A stretch of 64,000 nucleotides of DNA, from contig NZ_JADKYX010000022.1 of NCBI RefSeq assembly GCF_016093545.1, positions 1 through 64,000 of the forward strand, given 5' to 3'. Positions within the stretch are counted from its first letter, which is position 1; every line of letters starts with the position of its first letter. Under the pieces are notes generated by a model that saw nothing but the letters and a program-made list of their open reading frames with translations, ran no database searches and was not told the DNA's origin. Shown here one piece after another: positions 1-7,309 of the stretch. The DNA comes from Massilia rhizosphaerae (GTDB lineage: Bacteria > Pseudomonadota > Gammaproteobacteria > Burkholderiales > Burkholderiaceae_D). A program made the translations under genes and the position numbers.

Positions 1-323
1 GCATCCTGCAGGAGTCGCTCACGAACATCGTCCGGCACGCCAACGCGACGCGGGTGAAGGTGGAGTTACGGCTGAACGGCGGCTGGCTGACGCTGACGGT
101 GCGCGACAACGGTTGCGGCCTGCCGCCTGGCGGGCGCAATAAATACGGTTCGTTCGGCCTGGTCGGCATCGAGGAGCGCATCGTCATCCTCGGCGGCACC
201 TGCGCCGTGTTCAGCGAGCCGGACGGCGGCACCACCGTGATGGTGTCGGCGCCCGTCATCGGCATGCCCGAGCCCGTCCACTCCCAGCAGCAGGAACATG
301 GCTCGGGTTCGGCCGTCATCTGA
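1..323 (+). CDS. Sensor histidine kinase, C-terminal ATPase fragment (5' end outside window)
   Basis: This is the C-terminal end of a two-component sensor kinase of the NarX/DegS type (HPK7, HATPase_c). The reading frame is open from base 3 and runs off the left edge. It begins inside the N box (QESLTNIVRHANAT), followed by the G1 box DNGCGL and the G2-type FGLVGIEER segment, then stops at 321-323. A GTG at 54 is internal and should not be taken as the start. The family phosphorylates a LuxR-type response regulator, which would lie outside the window. The fragment resembles the ATPase domain of the receiver-kinase at 14258-15478, so the two are probably paralogous. The sensed signal cannot be judged from this piece. 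Confidence 0.9.
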   Translation, partial: ILQESLTNIVRHANATRVKVELRLNGGWLTLTVRDNGCGLPPGGRNKYGSFGLVGIEERIVILGGTCAVFSEPDGGTTVMVSAPVIGMPEPVHSQQQEHGSGSAVI

Positions 324-617
324 CGCTGTTCTCTTCGCCCGCCCTCATGTCCGGCGACCTTCATGGATAGCCCTACTCCACCTTTCCAATGTTGTGTAGC
401 CAAGCGATTAACATTTATTGTTCTTTTGACAAATATCAAGAACTCGGTGAATTTCTTCAACTACATTGAGCACGTGTAAGACATATCGGCAAATTCAGCA
501 ATGCGTTGCCTGATGTCATCACATGCTTAGTGAATTTATTGTTGCAAGTAGCCATTTCACCGCTGATAACCAAAACTAGGGCTAACAGTACTCAACCATA
601 TCAATACGAGGATAACC
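324..617. other. AT-rich intergenic region upstream of the repeat-tailed protein
   Basis: About 290 bases with clearly lower GC than the flanking genes and no convincing reading frame. A TTGACA at 426-431 is a consensus -35, but no good -10 follows at the usual spacing. The region probably carries the promoter and a long 5' untranslated leader for the gene at 618. I see no strong terminator for the kinase gene on its left. Confidence 0.5.
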
Positions 618-1265
618 ATGAACAACAACGACCTGTTTACCGCTGTGATGCAACTCGACCTGGAACCGATCAAGATGAAACTGATGCACGCGTCCGGCCA
701 GGGCTGGAGCCTGGAAAAGGCCAATGCCGTGGAAAAGGAATACCGCCGCTTCCTGTGCCTGATGAAGATGCACCCGAACGAGGACACCGCGCCGCTGGTC
801 GACGTCGACACGTTCTGGCACTACCACATCCTCGACACGATGAAATACGCCGCCGACTGCGAGCAGGTGTTCGGCTACTTCCTGCACCACTATCCTTACG
901 TCGGCATGCATGGCGAAGAGGACGATCAATTCCGCCTCGACAGCGGCGAGCGCATGCGCACGCTCTATGAAGCGACGTTCGGGGAAGCCTATCCGGGTGC
1001 CATCGCCGAGGCCGCGGACGGCGCGACCGCATGGTGCGCCAGCCCGCACATCGACAAGGTGATCAACCACGCCGACAACACGGCATGGTGCGCCAGCCCG
1101 CACATCGACAAGGTGATCAACCGCGCCGACAACACGGCATGGTGTGCCAGCCCGCACATCGACAAGGTGATCAACCGCGCCGACAACACGGCATGGTGCG
1201 CCAGCCCGCACATCGACAAGGTGATCAACCGCGCCGACCATGCCGTCGGCATGGCCGCTGCCTGA
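618..1265 (+). CDS. WHxH-domain (glycine-rich-domain-protein-like) protein with four identical C-terminal 18-residue repeats
   Basis: 215 residues. The start is fixed by GAGGA at 608-612, five bases before the ATG. Residues 1-130 hold a compact domain with DVDTFWHYHILDT (62-74), then C81, H90-H91 and H98. This resembles the GRDP-like family (PF07173), whose conserved His/Cys residues suggest a metal site. Residues 137-208 are four tandem copies of TAWCASPHIDKVINRADN; copy 1 has His for Arg, and copy 4 ends in His for Asn. Each copy has one Trp, one Cys and one His in a WCxxxH pattern. No signal peptide or membrane segment is visible. No modifying enzyme or transporter lies beside it. It could be a RiPP-like precursor with repeated cores, a metal-binding protein or a protein-interaction tail. 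The function is unknown; the gene itself is certain. Confidence 0.88.
   Translation: MNNNDLFTAVMQLDLEPIKMKLMHASGQGWSLEKANAVEKEYRRFLCLMKMHPNEDTAPLVDVDTFWHYHILDTMKYAADCEQVFGYFLHHYPYVGMHGEEDDQFRLDSGERMRTLYEATFGEAYPGAIAEAADGATAWCASPHIDKVINHADNTAWCASPHIDKVINRADNTAWCASPHIDKVINRADNTAWCASPHIDKVINRADHAVGMAAA
1026..1241 (+). repeat. Four tandem 54-bp in-frame repeats
   Basis: Units are 1026-1079, 1080-1133, 1134-1187 and 1188-1241, with no spacer between them. They differ at only a handful of bases: ACC/ACG in the first codon, CAC/CGC at codon 15, one synonymous TGT in unit 3, and the last codon of unit 4. Near-identity at the DNA level points to recent duplication or gene conversion. The repeats encode the Cys-bearing 18-residue tail units of the protein at 618-1265. 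Confidence 0.97.
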
Positions 1266-1333
1266 GGTACGGGGACGTCATCACGTCTCGCGGTGCTCCT
1301 GGCGCGCCCGCCCCTCGCTGGCCGCGCCGGTCT

Positions 1334-1366
1334 GATCCGTCCCTTGCGCCGGGGCGGATCTTTTTT
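1334..1366 (+). terminator. Rho-independent terminator after the repeat-tailed gene
   Basis: A 10-bp stem (GATCCGTCCC at 1334-1343 with GGGGCGGATC at 1351-1360, one G-T wobble) encloses a 7-base loop and is followed by six T residues at 1361-1366. It lies about 70 bases past the stop at 1265, so the upstream gene is probably a monocistronic unit. Confidence 0.85.
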
Positions 1367-1386
1367 GTGGCCGTCTCCGCGTGAAA

Positions 1387-1650
1387 TCAGGCGGGCACGG
1401 CCACGCCGTCCGTCCGCACCATCAGGGCGCGCAGCTCGCGGATGCTGAAGTCGGACACCTCGTGCATGCGCAACAGGATGGTGGCGCCGATCGGCAGCGT
1501 GTTGTGGCGGATCTTGCTGATCACGGGCGGCGCGACTTCCAACAGGCGCGACAGCGCGGCGTCGTTCTTGAGCTTGAGTTTGCTGATGATGGCATCGAGT
1601 ACCCGGTTCGGGTCATACTCGGCCCCCTCAGGTATGCGTCTGATGGGCAT
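1387..1650 (-). CDS. Small helix-turn-helix-like regulator
   Basis: 87 residues. The ATG at 1650 is chosen because GAAGGA sits six bases upstream; a longer frame from 1698 has no such site. The segment from about residue 25 to 47 (NDAALSRLLEVAPPVISKIRHN) has the spacing of a phage-repressor-like helix-turn-helix, with the SxI-xxIRHN recognition-helix look of XRE/Cro-type proteins. Similar short proteins are familiar to me from Burkholderiales. The target is unknown. It converges on the terminator at 1334-1366 and is transcribed away from the epimerase-side promoter region. Confidence 0.7.
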   Translation of the reverse strand: MPIRRIPEGAEYDPNRVLDAIISKLKLKNDAALSRLLEVAPPVISKIRHNTLPIGATILLRMHEVSDFSIRELRALMVRTDGVAVPA

Positions 1651-1797
1651 GCTTGTTCCTTCGTTTGTGACATCCATGGGAAATTTCCACGACCCCATGA
1701 CGGGTAATGGAAAATCAGCCAGTTTCGGGAAATTTAGAGTATTTGTATGGTCGCTCTACGGCGAACCAAAATGATACATGGATTAGTTGCGAAATGC

Positions 1798-2715
1798 TTA
1801 AGCCGCCCTTATTTCGGCGGCCAGCGCGGCGACGGCCCCCTCGACGCGGGGATGCAGCAGGCGGGCGCGCAGTTCCGTGCCGATGCGGCGGTTGTCCAGC
1901 CGGCGCGATTCCGACATGAACGACAGCAGCAGCGGCGACACGGTCTGCTCCAGCTGCGCGCGCGCCAGGCGCGGCGGCCGGGCGAGGCCGAAGGCGTCGG
2001 CCACGAGGTCGAAATACTCCCCCATCTTCAGGCGCGAATCGTCGGACGCGTTGTAGACCCGCCCCGGCCGCGCGCGGAACAGCGCCAGCGCGCACAGGCG
2101 CGCCAGGTCGTCGGCGTGGATGTGGTTGGTGTACACGTCGTCCTCGTGCGCCAGCGCCGGCGTGCCACGCTGCAGTCGTTCGATGGGCAGGCGATCGGCC
2201 GCGTAGATACCGGGCGCGCGCAGGATCGCCACCTTGCCGCCGCTCGCCACGGCCCAGGCGCGCAGCACACGCTCGGCGTCGACGCGGCGGCGCGCCCTCG
2301 CGTTGCGCGGGGCCACCGGGGTCGTCTCGGGCGTCGGTGCGCCGCCGCGGTCGCCGTAGACGCCCGAGGTACTGACATAAACCACCCGCGCGCCCTCGGG
2401 TAGAATGGCGGTCAAATTGCGCGTGCGCAAATCGAGCGCGCCCTCCTGCTGCGGCGGCGCAAGATGGACGACCCGCTGCGCCAATCCGGCCAGGCGCGCC
2501 AGCGTCTCGGGCCGGTCCAGGTCGGCCACGATCGGGACGGCGCCCGCCGCGCGCAGTGCCGCGCAGCGGTCCGGCCGGCTCGTCACCGCGAACACGCGGA
2601 AGCGCGCACGCACCAGCGGCAGCAGACGCATGCCGACGTCGCCGCAACCCACGATCAGGAGGCGCGGCTTGTTGAACCTGACATTGTTTTTTGTAACATT
2701 GTTTTTTGTATCCAT
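1798..2715 (-). CDS. NAD-dependent epimerase/dehydratase (atypical SDR)
   Basis: 305 residues with an N-terminal Rossmann motif, LIVGCGDVG (20-28), and the STSGVYG segment that carries the catalytic Ser/Thr region of extended SDRs. The usual YxxxK pair is not obvious; the position after STSGVYG reads RARRRVDAERVL, so this belongs to the atypical SDRs close to SDR_a5/YeeZ-like proteins. The substrate is unknown. It is divergent from the 2Fe-2S reductase at 2727, with only 11 bases between starts, a pairing I know from other Burkholderiales. Its first 12 residues contain a duplicated TKNNV encoded by a 15-bp tandem repeat. No later ATG gives a full Rossmann fold, so this start is retained. Confidence 0.8.
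   Translation of the reverse strand: MDTKNNVTKNNVRFNKPRLLIVGCGDVGMRLLPLVRARFRVFAVTSRPDRCAALRAAGAVPIVADLDRPETLARLAGLAQRVVHLAPPQQEGALDLRTRNLTAILPEGARVVYVSTSGVYGDRGGAPTPETTPVAPRNARARRRVDAERVLRAWAVASGGKVAILRAPGIYAADRLPIERLQRGTPALAHEDDVYTNHIHADDLARLCALALFRARPGRVYNASDDSRLKMGEYFDLVADAFGLARPPRLARAQLEQTVSPLLLSFMSESRRLDNRRIGTELRARLLHPRVEGAVAALAAEIRAA
2681..2710. repeat. 15-bp tandem duplication at a divergent promoter
   Basis: ACATTGTTTTTTGTA occurs twice back to back (2681-2695 and 2696-2710). It lies between the two divergent starts and inside the first codons of the epimerase gene, where it encodes TKNNVTKNNV. It may alter promoter spacing for the reductase gene, or it may be a recent slippage event. 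Confidence 0.9.
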
Positions 2716-2726
2716 TCGAGGATTGT

Positions 2727-3755
2727 ATGACGTTTCAGATCACTGTCCAGCCCAGCGGCCACCACTACGACTGCGACGCGGACGAAACCGTGTTGGCGGC
2801 CGCGATCCGCTCCGGCGTCGGCCTGCCGTACGGCTGCAAGAACGGCGCCTGCGGTTCCTGCAAGGGCAAGGTCGTCGCAGGGACGATCCAGCACAAGCCG
2901 CACCAGGCGCGCGCCCTGTCCGAGCAAGAGAAGGTGCAGGGCTATGCGCTGATGTGCTGCGCCGTCCCCGAGGGCGACCTGGTGATCGAAGCGCGCGAAG
3001 TGAGCGGCAGCAGCGAGTACCCGGTGCGCAAGATGCCGACCCGTGTCACCGCCATCCGCCGCGCCGCGCCGGACGTGGCCATCCTCACGCTGCAGCTGCC
3101 CGCCAACGAAGCCCTCGCCTACCGCGCCGGCCAGTACATCGAATTCATGCTCAAGGACGGTAAGCGCCGCGCCTACAGCATCGCCAGCGCGCCGTCGCTG
3201 GGCGGTCCGCTCGAACTGCACATCCGCCATTTGCCGGGCGGCGTGTTCACGGACCACGTGTTCGGGGCGATGAAGGAACGCGACATCCTGCGCTTCGAAG
3301 GCCCGCTGGGCACGTTCTTCCTGCGCGAGGAGTCAAGCAAGCCGATCGTGCTGCTGGCGTCGGGCACCGGCTTCGCGCCCGTCAAGGCGCTCGTCGAACA
3401 CATGATCCACCTGAAGTCGGAACGCCCCGTCGCGCTGTACTGGGGCGGGCGCCGGCCGCAGGATCTGTACATGCACGCATTGTGCGAACAATGGGCGCGC
3501 GAGCTGCCGCATTTCACCTACGTGCCCGTGATCTCGGACGCACTGCCGGAAGACGCCTGGGCCGGCCGCACCGGCTTCGTCCACGCGGCCGTCATGCAGG
3601 ACATTCCCGACCTGTCCCGCCACCAGGTGTATGCGTGCGGCGCGCCGATCATGGTCGATTCCGCGCGGCGCGACTACGTCGAACGGTGCGGCCTGCCGGC
3701 CGACGAGTTCTACGCCGACGCCTTCACGACGGAAGCCGACCTGGCCCAGCCCTGA
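2727..3755 (+). CDS. Ferredoxin-NAD(P)H reductase with N-terminal 2Fe-2S domain (CDP-6-deoxy-glucoseen reductase-like)
   Basis: 342 residues. The ATG at 2727 has GAGGA five bases upstream; an in-frame codon at 2706 lacks one. Domains in order are a plant-type 2Fe-2S ferredoxin with C37, C42, C45 and a distal Cys at 77 or 78, an FAD domain with RAYSIASAP, and an NAD domain with LLASGTGFAPVKALVE and a terminal YACGAP. The fold passes electrons from NAD(P)H through FAD to the iron-sulfur centre and on to a partner. The family is often named after AscD/E3, but in betaproteobacteria lacking that sugar pathway it is a stand-alone oxidoreductase with unknown partner. No deoxysugar genes are nearby. 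Confidence 0.88.
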   Translation: MTFQITVQPSGHHYDCDADETVLAAAIRSGVGLPYGCKNGACGSCKGKVVAGTIQHKPHQARALSEQEKVQGYALMCCAVPEGDLVIEAREVSGSSEYPVRKMPTRVTAIRRAAPDVAILTLQLPANEALAYRAGQYIEFMLKDGKRRAYSIASAPSLGGPLELHIRHLPGGVFTDHVFGAMKERDILRFEGPLGTFFLREESSKPIVLLASGTGFAPVKALVEHMIHLKSERPVALYWGGRRPQDLYMHALCEQWARELPHFTYVPVISDALPEDAWAGRTGFVHAAVMQDIPDLSRHQVYACGAPIMVDSARRDYVERCGLPADEFYADAFTTEADLAQP

Positions 3756-3869
3756 CGCCCGGCACGGCGTGTATGCACGCGATTCTTGTACATCTCGACA
3801 AGAATTTGCGGTATGTTCCCGGTTGCCCCGGCCGCGCCCGGCCGGTCCCAACACGAAAGGGTCAAACAA

Positions 3870-4613
3870 ATGCATAAGACGCTCCGCTGTGCCCCGGTCC
3901 TGCTCGCCCTGTCGGCCGCCCTGCTGACGGGCGCCCTGCCTGCCCGCGCGGACGACCAGGCCGGCACGCACTGGCAATCCGTCCTCGCCAGCCCGCTGCG
4001 CACCGACGCCGACCGCAAGGCCGACGCCCACCGCAAGTCGGGCGAGTTCCTGACGTTCGCCGAAGTGAAGCCGGGCATGAAGGTGTTCGACGTCGCGTCC
4101 GGCGGCGGCGCCACCGCGGCCCTGCTGGCGGCGGCCGTGGGCAGCAAGGGCGAAGTCTGGGCCCAGAACAGCAAGCCGAATCCCAAGCTCGACATGCGCC
4201 TGGGCAAGGCCACGGTGCCGAACCTGCATGCCGTCGTGGCGTCCTTCGACGATCCGGTCCCGAAAGGCACGCCGCCGCTGGACCTCATCACCATCAACAT
4301 GTCGTACCACGACATCGTGAACACGCCGACCGACCGCGCCGCGATGAACAAGCACCTGTACGACGCGCTGAAGCCGGGCGGTCATCTCGTCATCGTCGAC
4401 AACTCGGCCAAGAAGGGCGCGGGCCTGTCGGTCACGAAGACGCTGCACCGCATCGACGAGGACACGGTGGTCGACGAGGTGACGAAAGCCGGCTTCAAGG
4501 TCGACGCCCGCAGCGACTACCTGCGCGCGCCGTCCGACCCGCGCGAGAAGGCGTTCTTCGAAATGAACGGTGCGCCGGACGACAAGTTCGCGATCCGGTT
4601 CGTCAAAAAATAA
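3870..4613 (+). CDS. Exported class I methyltransferase-like protein (COG4798 type)
   Basis: 247 residues. The start at 3870 follows a GAAAGGG site; a longer frame from 3786 has none. Residues 1-27 form a signal peptide ending PARA, with cleavage before DDQ. The mature part has the glycine-rich SAM-binding motif VFDVASGGGATAALL and a later ALKPGGHLVIVDNS segment typical of Rossmann methyltransferases. Export is puzzling because SAM is cytoplasmic, so the protein may bind another ligand or the leader may be retained. The family is known in proteobacteria as predicted methyltransferase without an assigned substrate. It appears to be a single-gene unit, followed by a palindromic repeat. Confidence 0.8.
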   Translation: MHKTLRCAPVLLALSAALLTGALPARADDQAGTHWQSVLASPLRTDADRKADAHRKSGEFLTFAEVKPGMKVFDVASGGGATAALLAAAVGSKGEVWAQNSKPNPKLDMRLGKATVPNLHAVVASFDDPVPKGTPPLDLITINMSYHDIVNTPTDRAAMNKHLYDALKPGGHLVIVDNSAKKGAGLSVTKTLHRIDEDTVVDEVTKAGFKVDARSDYLRAPSDPREKAFFEMNGAPDDKFAIRFVKK

Positions 4614-4628
4614 TTTCGCGGCATGCAT

Positions 4629-4708
4629 GGTGGGCGGAGGGCCGCCCACCCTACGAATAGCGGCGACGCACGCATGCGGTGTGTGATACGTGTCACCGTA
4701 GGGTGGGC
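4629..4708. repeat. REP-like palindromic element
   Basis: A perfect 9-bp hairpin (GGTGGGCGG 4629-4637, loop AGGG, CCGCCCACC 4642-4650) is followed by CTACG. The unit GCCCACCCTACG (4644-4655) recurs inverted and perfect as CGTAGGGTGGGC at 4697-4708. This looks like a paired repetitive extragenic palindrome. It could also act as a transcription stop for the gene ending at 4613, though there is no T-run. Confidence 0.65.
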
Positions 4709-4788
4709 ACGCGGCCGTCAAGACAGCGCGTTTCACCGACATCAGGCACAATGAGGGTTGCATTCCCGCCAGTCCCCTCACCCAACCT

Positions 4789-6051
4789 ATGTCCGTCCTT
4801 TCCCCGACAGGCCGCCTTGCGGTCCTGCGCAACCCCAACGTCTCGCTCTACCTGTCCTCGCGCTTCCTCGGCACGCTCGCCGTCCAGATGCAGAGCGTGG
4901 CCGTCGGTTGGCAGGTCTACCAGATCACCCACAGCCTGTTCGACCTCGGCCTCATCGGCCTCGCCCAGTTCGCGCCCTTCCTGCTGCTGATCCTGTGGGC
5001 CGGCCACGTGGCCGACACGCACAACCGCCGCAACATCGTCCTCGCGTGCATGGGCACCCAGCTGCTGTGCAGCCTGCTGCTCGTCGCCTTCACGCTGTCC
5101 GGCAGCACCACCGTGTGGCCCGTGTACGCCGTGCTCGTGCTGTTCGGCAGCGCGCGCGCCTTCATCCAGCCGGCCGCGCAGGCCGCGCTGCGCAACCTCG
5201 TCTCCGCGCGGGACTTCTCGCAGGCCGTGGCGCTCGGCTCGTCCTCGTTCCAGGTGGCCGTGATCGCCGGTCCGGTGCTGGGTGGTCTGTTGTACGTGTT
5301 CGGACCGAACGTCGTGTACGCCGTGTCGAGCACCCTGTTCGTCGTCGCCGTGCTGCTGATGGCGCGCACGAAGAGCGCGCCGCAGGCGATGAACAAAGCG
5401 CCCGTCAGCTGGCACACGCTGCTCGAGGGGCTGCGTTTCGTGCGGTCGCGCCCCATCGTGCTGGGCGCGATCTCGCTGGACCTGTTCGCCGTGCTGTTCG
5501 GCGGCGCCACCGCCCTGCTGCCCGCCTACGCCCACGACGTGCTGCGTGCCGGACCGACGAGCCTGGGCCTGTTGCGCACGGCGCCCGGCGCCGGCGCCGC
5601 CCTGTGCTCGGTCGCGCTGGCGTTCTGGCCCATCACGCGCAAGGTCGGCGCCTGGATGTTCGGCGGCGTCGCCCTGTTCGGCGCGGCGACCGTCACGATG
5701 GGCGTGACGAACAGCTTCTACGTCGCCCTCGGCGCCCTGTTCCTGCTGGGCGCGGGCGACATGGTGAGCGTGTACATCCGCCACCTGCTCGTCCAGTACG
5801 AGACGCCGGACGAGATCCGCGGCCGCGTCAGCGCCGTCAACGCCGTGTTCATCGGCGCCTCGAACGAGCTGGGCGAATTCGAATCCGGCCTCACCGCGAG
5901 CTGGTTCGGGCTCGTGCGCGCGATCGTGTTCGGCGGCGTTGCCACCCTGGTCGTCACCGGCACGTGGATGAAGCTGTTCCCCGTGCTGTCGCGCATGGAC
6001 CGCTTCCCGCACCATGACGCGGAACACGCCGCGCAAGCCAAGGTCGGATGA
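4789..6051 (+). CDS. MFS transporter (MFS_3/EntS-type)
   Basis: 420 residues with about 11 or 12 hydrophobic segments and the loop 2-3 motif GHVADTHNRRNI, a variant of the MFS signature GxxxDxxxRR. The second half has the RGRVSAVNAVF motif typical of the EntS/MFS_3 group, which exports siderophores or drugs; the substrate here is unknown. Its stop codon overlaps the ATGATG start of the DUF1345 gene (6048/6051), so the two are probably cotranscribed. A weak ribosome site precedes 4789, and no better start lies upstream. Confidence 0.85.
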   Translation: MSVLSPTGRLAVLRNPNVSLYLSSRFLGTLAVQMQSVAVGWQVYQITHSLFDLGLIGLAQFAPFLLLILWAGHVADTHNRRNIVLACMGTQLLCSLLLVAFTLSGSTTVWPVYAVLVLFGSARAFIQPAAQAALRNLVSARDFSQAVALGSSSFQVAVIAGPVLGGLLYVFGPNVVYAVSSTLFVVAVLLMARTKSAPQAMNKAPVSWHTLLEGLRFVRSRPIVLGAISLDLFAVLFGGATALLPAYAHDVLRAGPTSLGLLRTAPGAGAALCSVALAFWPITRKVGAWMFGGVALFGAATVTMGVTNSFYVALGALFLLGAGDMVSVYIRHLLVQYETPDEIRGRVSAVNAVFIGASNELGEFESGLTASWFGLVRAIVFGGVATLVVTGTWMKLFPVLSRMDRFPHHDAEHAAQAKVG

Positions 6052-6749
6052 TGGACCAGCCCTTTCCCCACGACGCCCGTCCGCCGGAGCAGCCCGGCTT
6101 CCTGACCCGCTTCATCCGCAGCCGGCCCTACCTGGTCGGCGCGCTGGCGCTCGGCGTGGTGATCGGGTTGCTGGTCCCGGGCGATTACAGCGGCGTGCGG
6201 CGCGCCCTGATCGGCTGGAACGGCGGCGTGTGGTCGTACCTGCTGACGATGACCTGGACGATGTTCCGGGCCGACCACAGCCGGGTACGCGCAATCGCCG
6301 AGCGGCAGGACGAACGCGGCGGCGCCGTGCTGGGCGCCGTCATCGCCGGCGCGGTCCTGAGCGTGTACGCCATCGTGACGGAACTGGCGCACGTGAAGGA
6401 CGCGTCGGACCACGTGAAGGCCATGCACTACGCGTTCACGGCGCTGACCGTGGTCGGGTCCTGGCTGCTGGTCGGCGTCATGTACTGCTTTCATTACGCG
6501 CACATCTACTACACCGCCGGCAAGCACGCGCTGCCGCTGGAATTCCCCGACCAGCACACCCAGCCGAACTACTGGGACTTCCTGTACTTCTCGTTCACGC
6601 TGTCCGTCGCCGTCCAGACCTCGGACGTGACGATCAAGACGCGCGGCATGCGCAAGCTCGTGCTGGGCCACTGCGTGCTCGCCTTCTTCTTCAACCTCGT
6701 CATCCTCGGCCTGTCGGTGAACATCGCGGCCAGTCTCGTGAATTCCTGA
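6048..6749 (+). CDS. DUF1345 membrane protein
   Basis: 233 residues. Two in-frame ATGs (6048 and 6051) overlap the stop of the MFS gene, indicating translational coupling. About five membrane segments are visible, the first at residues 28-46 after a short cytoplasmic tail. The segment QPNYWDFLYFSFTLSVAVQTSDVTI matches the conserved block of DUF1345 proteins, which are small integral inner-membrane proteins without an assigned role. Pairing with an EntS-like pump gives no clear hint of function. Confidence 0.82.
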   Translation: MMDQPFPHDARPPEQPGFLTRFIRSRPYLVGALALGVVIGLLVPGDYSGVRRALIGWNGGVWSYLLTMTWTMFRADHSRVRAIAERQDERGGAVLGAVIAGAVLSVYAIVTELAHVKDASDHVKAMHYAFTALTVVGSWLLVGVMYCFHYAHIYYTAGKHALPLEFPDQHTQPNYWDFLYFSFTLSVAVQTSDVTIKTRGMRKLVLGHCVLAFFFNLVILGLSVNIAASLVNS

Positions 6750-6818
6750 GGCGCACGCGCGCCGTTCCCCCTCGGAGTGGTAAGATCAGTGCAAATATGA
6801 TTACTCCGGGAGAACTTT

Positions 6819-7193
6819 ATGGAAATTAATGTCAACACCGACAACACCATCCAGCGCCACCATGGCCTCGACGAACGCGTCCGCATGCAGGTCGAGGAAG
6901 CGCTCGGCCGTTTCGGCGACCACGTGCGCCGGGTGGACGTCCACCTCTCGAACGAAAACCGCGAAAAGCACGAAGACGGCAGTAACGGCTGCATGATGGA
7001 AGCGCTCGTGGCCGGCTATGCGCCCGTCGTCGTGCATGCGCATGCGGAAAACCTGCAACTGTCGATCTCGAACGCCATCACCAAGCTCAAGCGCGCGCTG
7101 GACAGCGCGATCGGCCGCCTCAACGACAAGAACAAGCACGAACCGCTGCCCGTGGACGCGACGTCCGACAAGGACCTGGCGAGCGATTCCTGA
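6819..7193 (+). CDS. Ribosome hibernation factor family protein (HPF/RaiA-like)
   Basis: 124 residues with the HPF/RaiA (sigma-54 modulation) fold pattern: an N-terminal beta strand, a long helix (HHGLDERVRMQVEEALGRFGDHV) and the strand RVDVHLSNEN, ending in the helix ISNAITKLKRALDSAIGRL. Family members bind the decoding region of the small ribosomal subunit to silence it in stationary phase or stress. It lacks the long C-terminal dimerisation extension of long HPFs. HPF members near rpoN are usually shorter, and this one stands alone, so it may be a second copy. GGGAGAA lies just before the ATG. A GC-rich hairpin follows the stop. Confidence 0.82.
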   Translation: MEINVNTDNTIQRHHGLDERVRMQVEEALGRFGDHVRRVDVHLSNENREKHEDGSNGCMMEALVAGYAPVVVHAHAENLQLSISNAITKLKRALDSAIGRLNDKNKHEPLPVDATSDKDLASDS

Positions 7194-7200
7194 GCGGTGC

Positions 7201-7219
7201 CCGGGCCGGCGCGGCCCGG
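7201..7219 (+). terminator. GC-rich hairpin after the HPF-like gene
   Basis: CCGGGCC (7201-7207) pairs perfectly with GGCCCGG (7213-7219) around a 5-base loop, eight bases after the stop. There is no T-run, only AAAAC, so it may be a weak or Rho-assisted terminator. Confidence 0.5.
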
Positions 7220-7225
7220 AAAACA

Positions 7226-7255
7226 TTCAAAAATTTCGTTCTTGTAAGTTAGAAT
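7226..7255 (+). promoter_or_regulatory. Possible promoter of the TonB receptor gene
   Basis: TTCAAA at 7226-7231 and TAGAAT at 7250-7255 are separated by 18 bases, within an AT-rich patch that stands out from its surroundings. It sits about 55 bases before the TTG at 7310. This rests on motif reading only. Confidence 0.3.
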
Positions 7256-7309
7256 GCTCCCCATCATATTGCGGCAACCCTGGAACGGCGCGCATCGCGG
7301 GAGCATGAC

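Noticed and set aside
1026-1241. CRISPR-like direct repeats
   Set aside because: The four 54-bp units have no spacers and are in frame within a gene; they are coding repeats.
2727-3755. Deoxysugar biosynthesis reductase (AscD/E3) by name
   Set aside because: No partner dehydrase or nucleotide-sugar genes are nearby; only the general ferredoxin-reductase assignment is safe.
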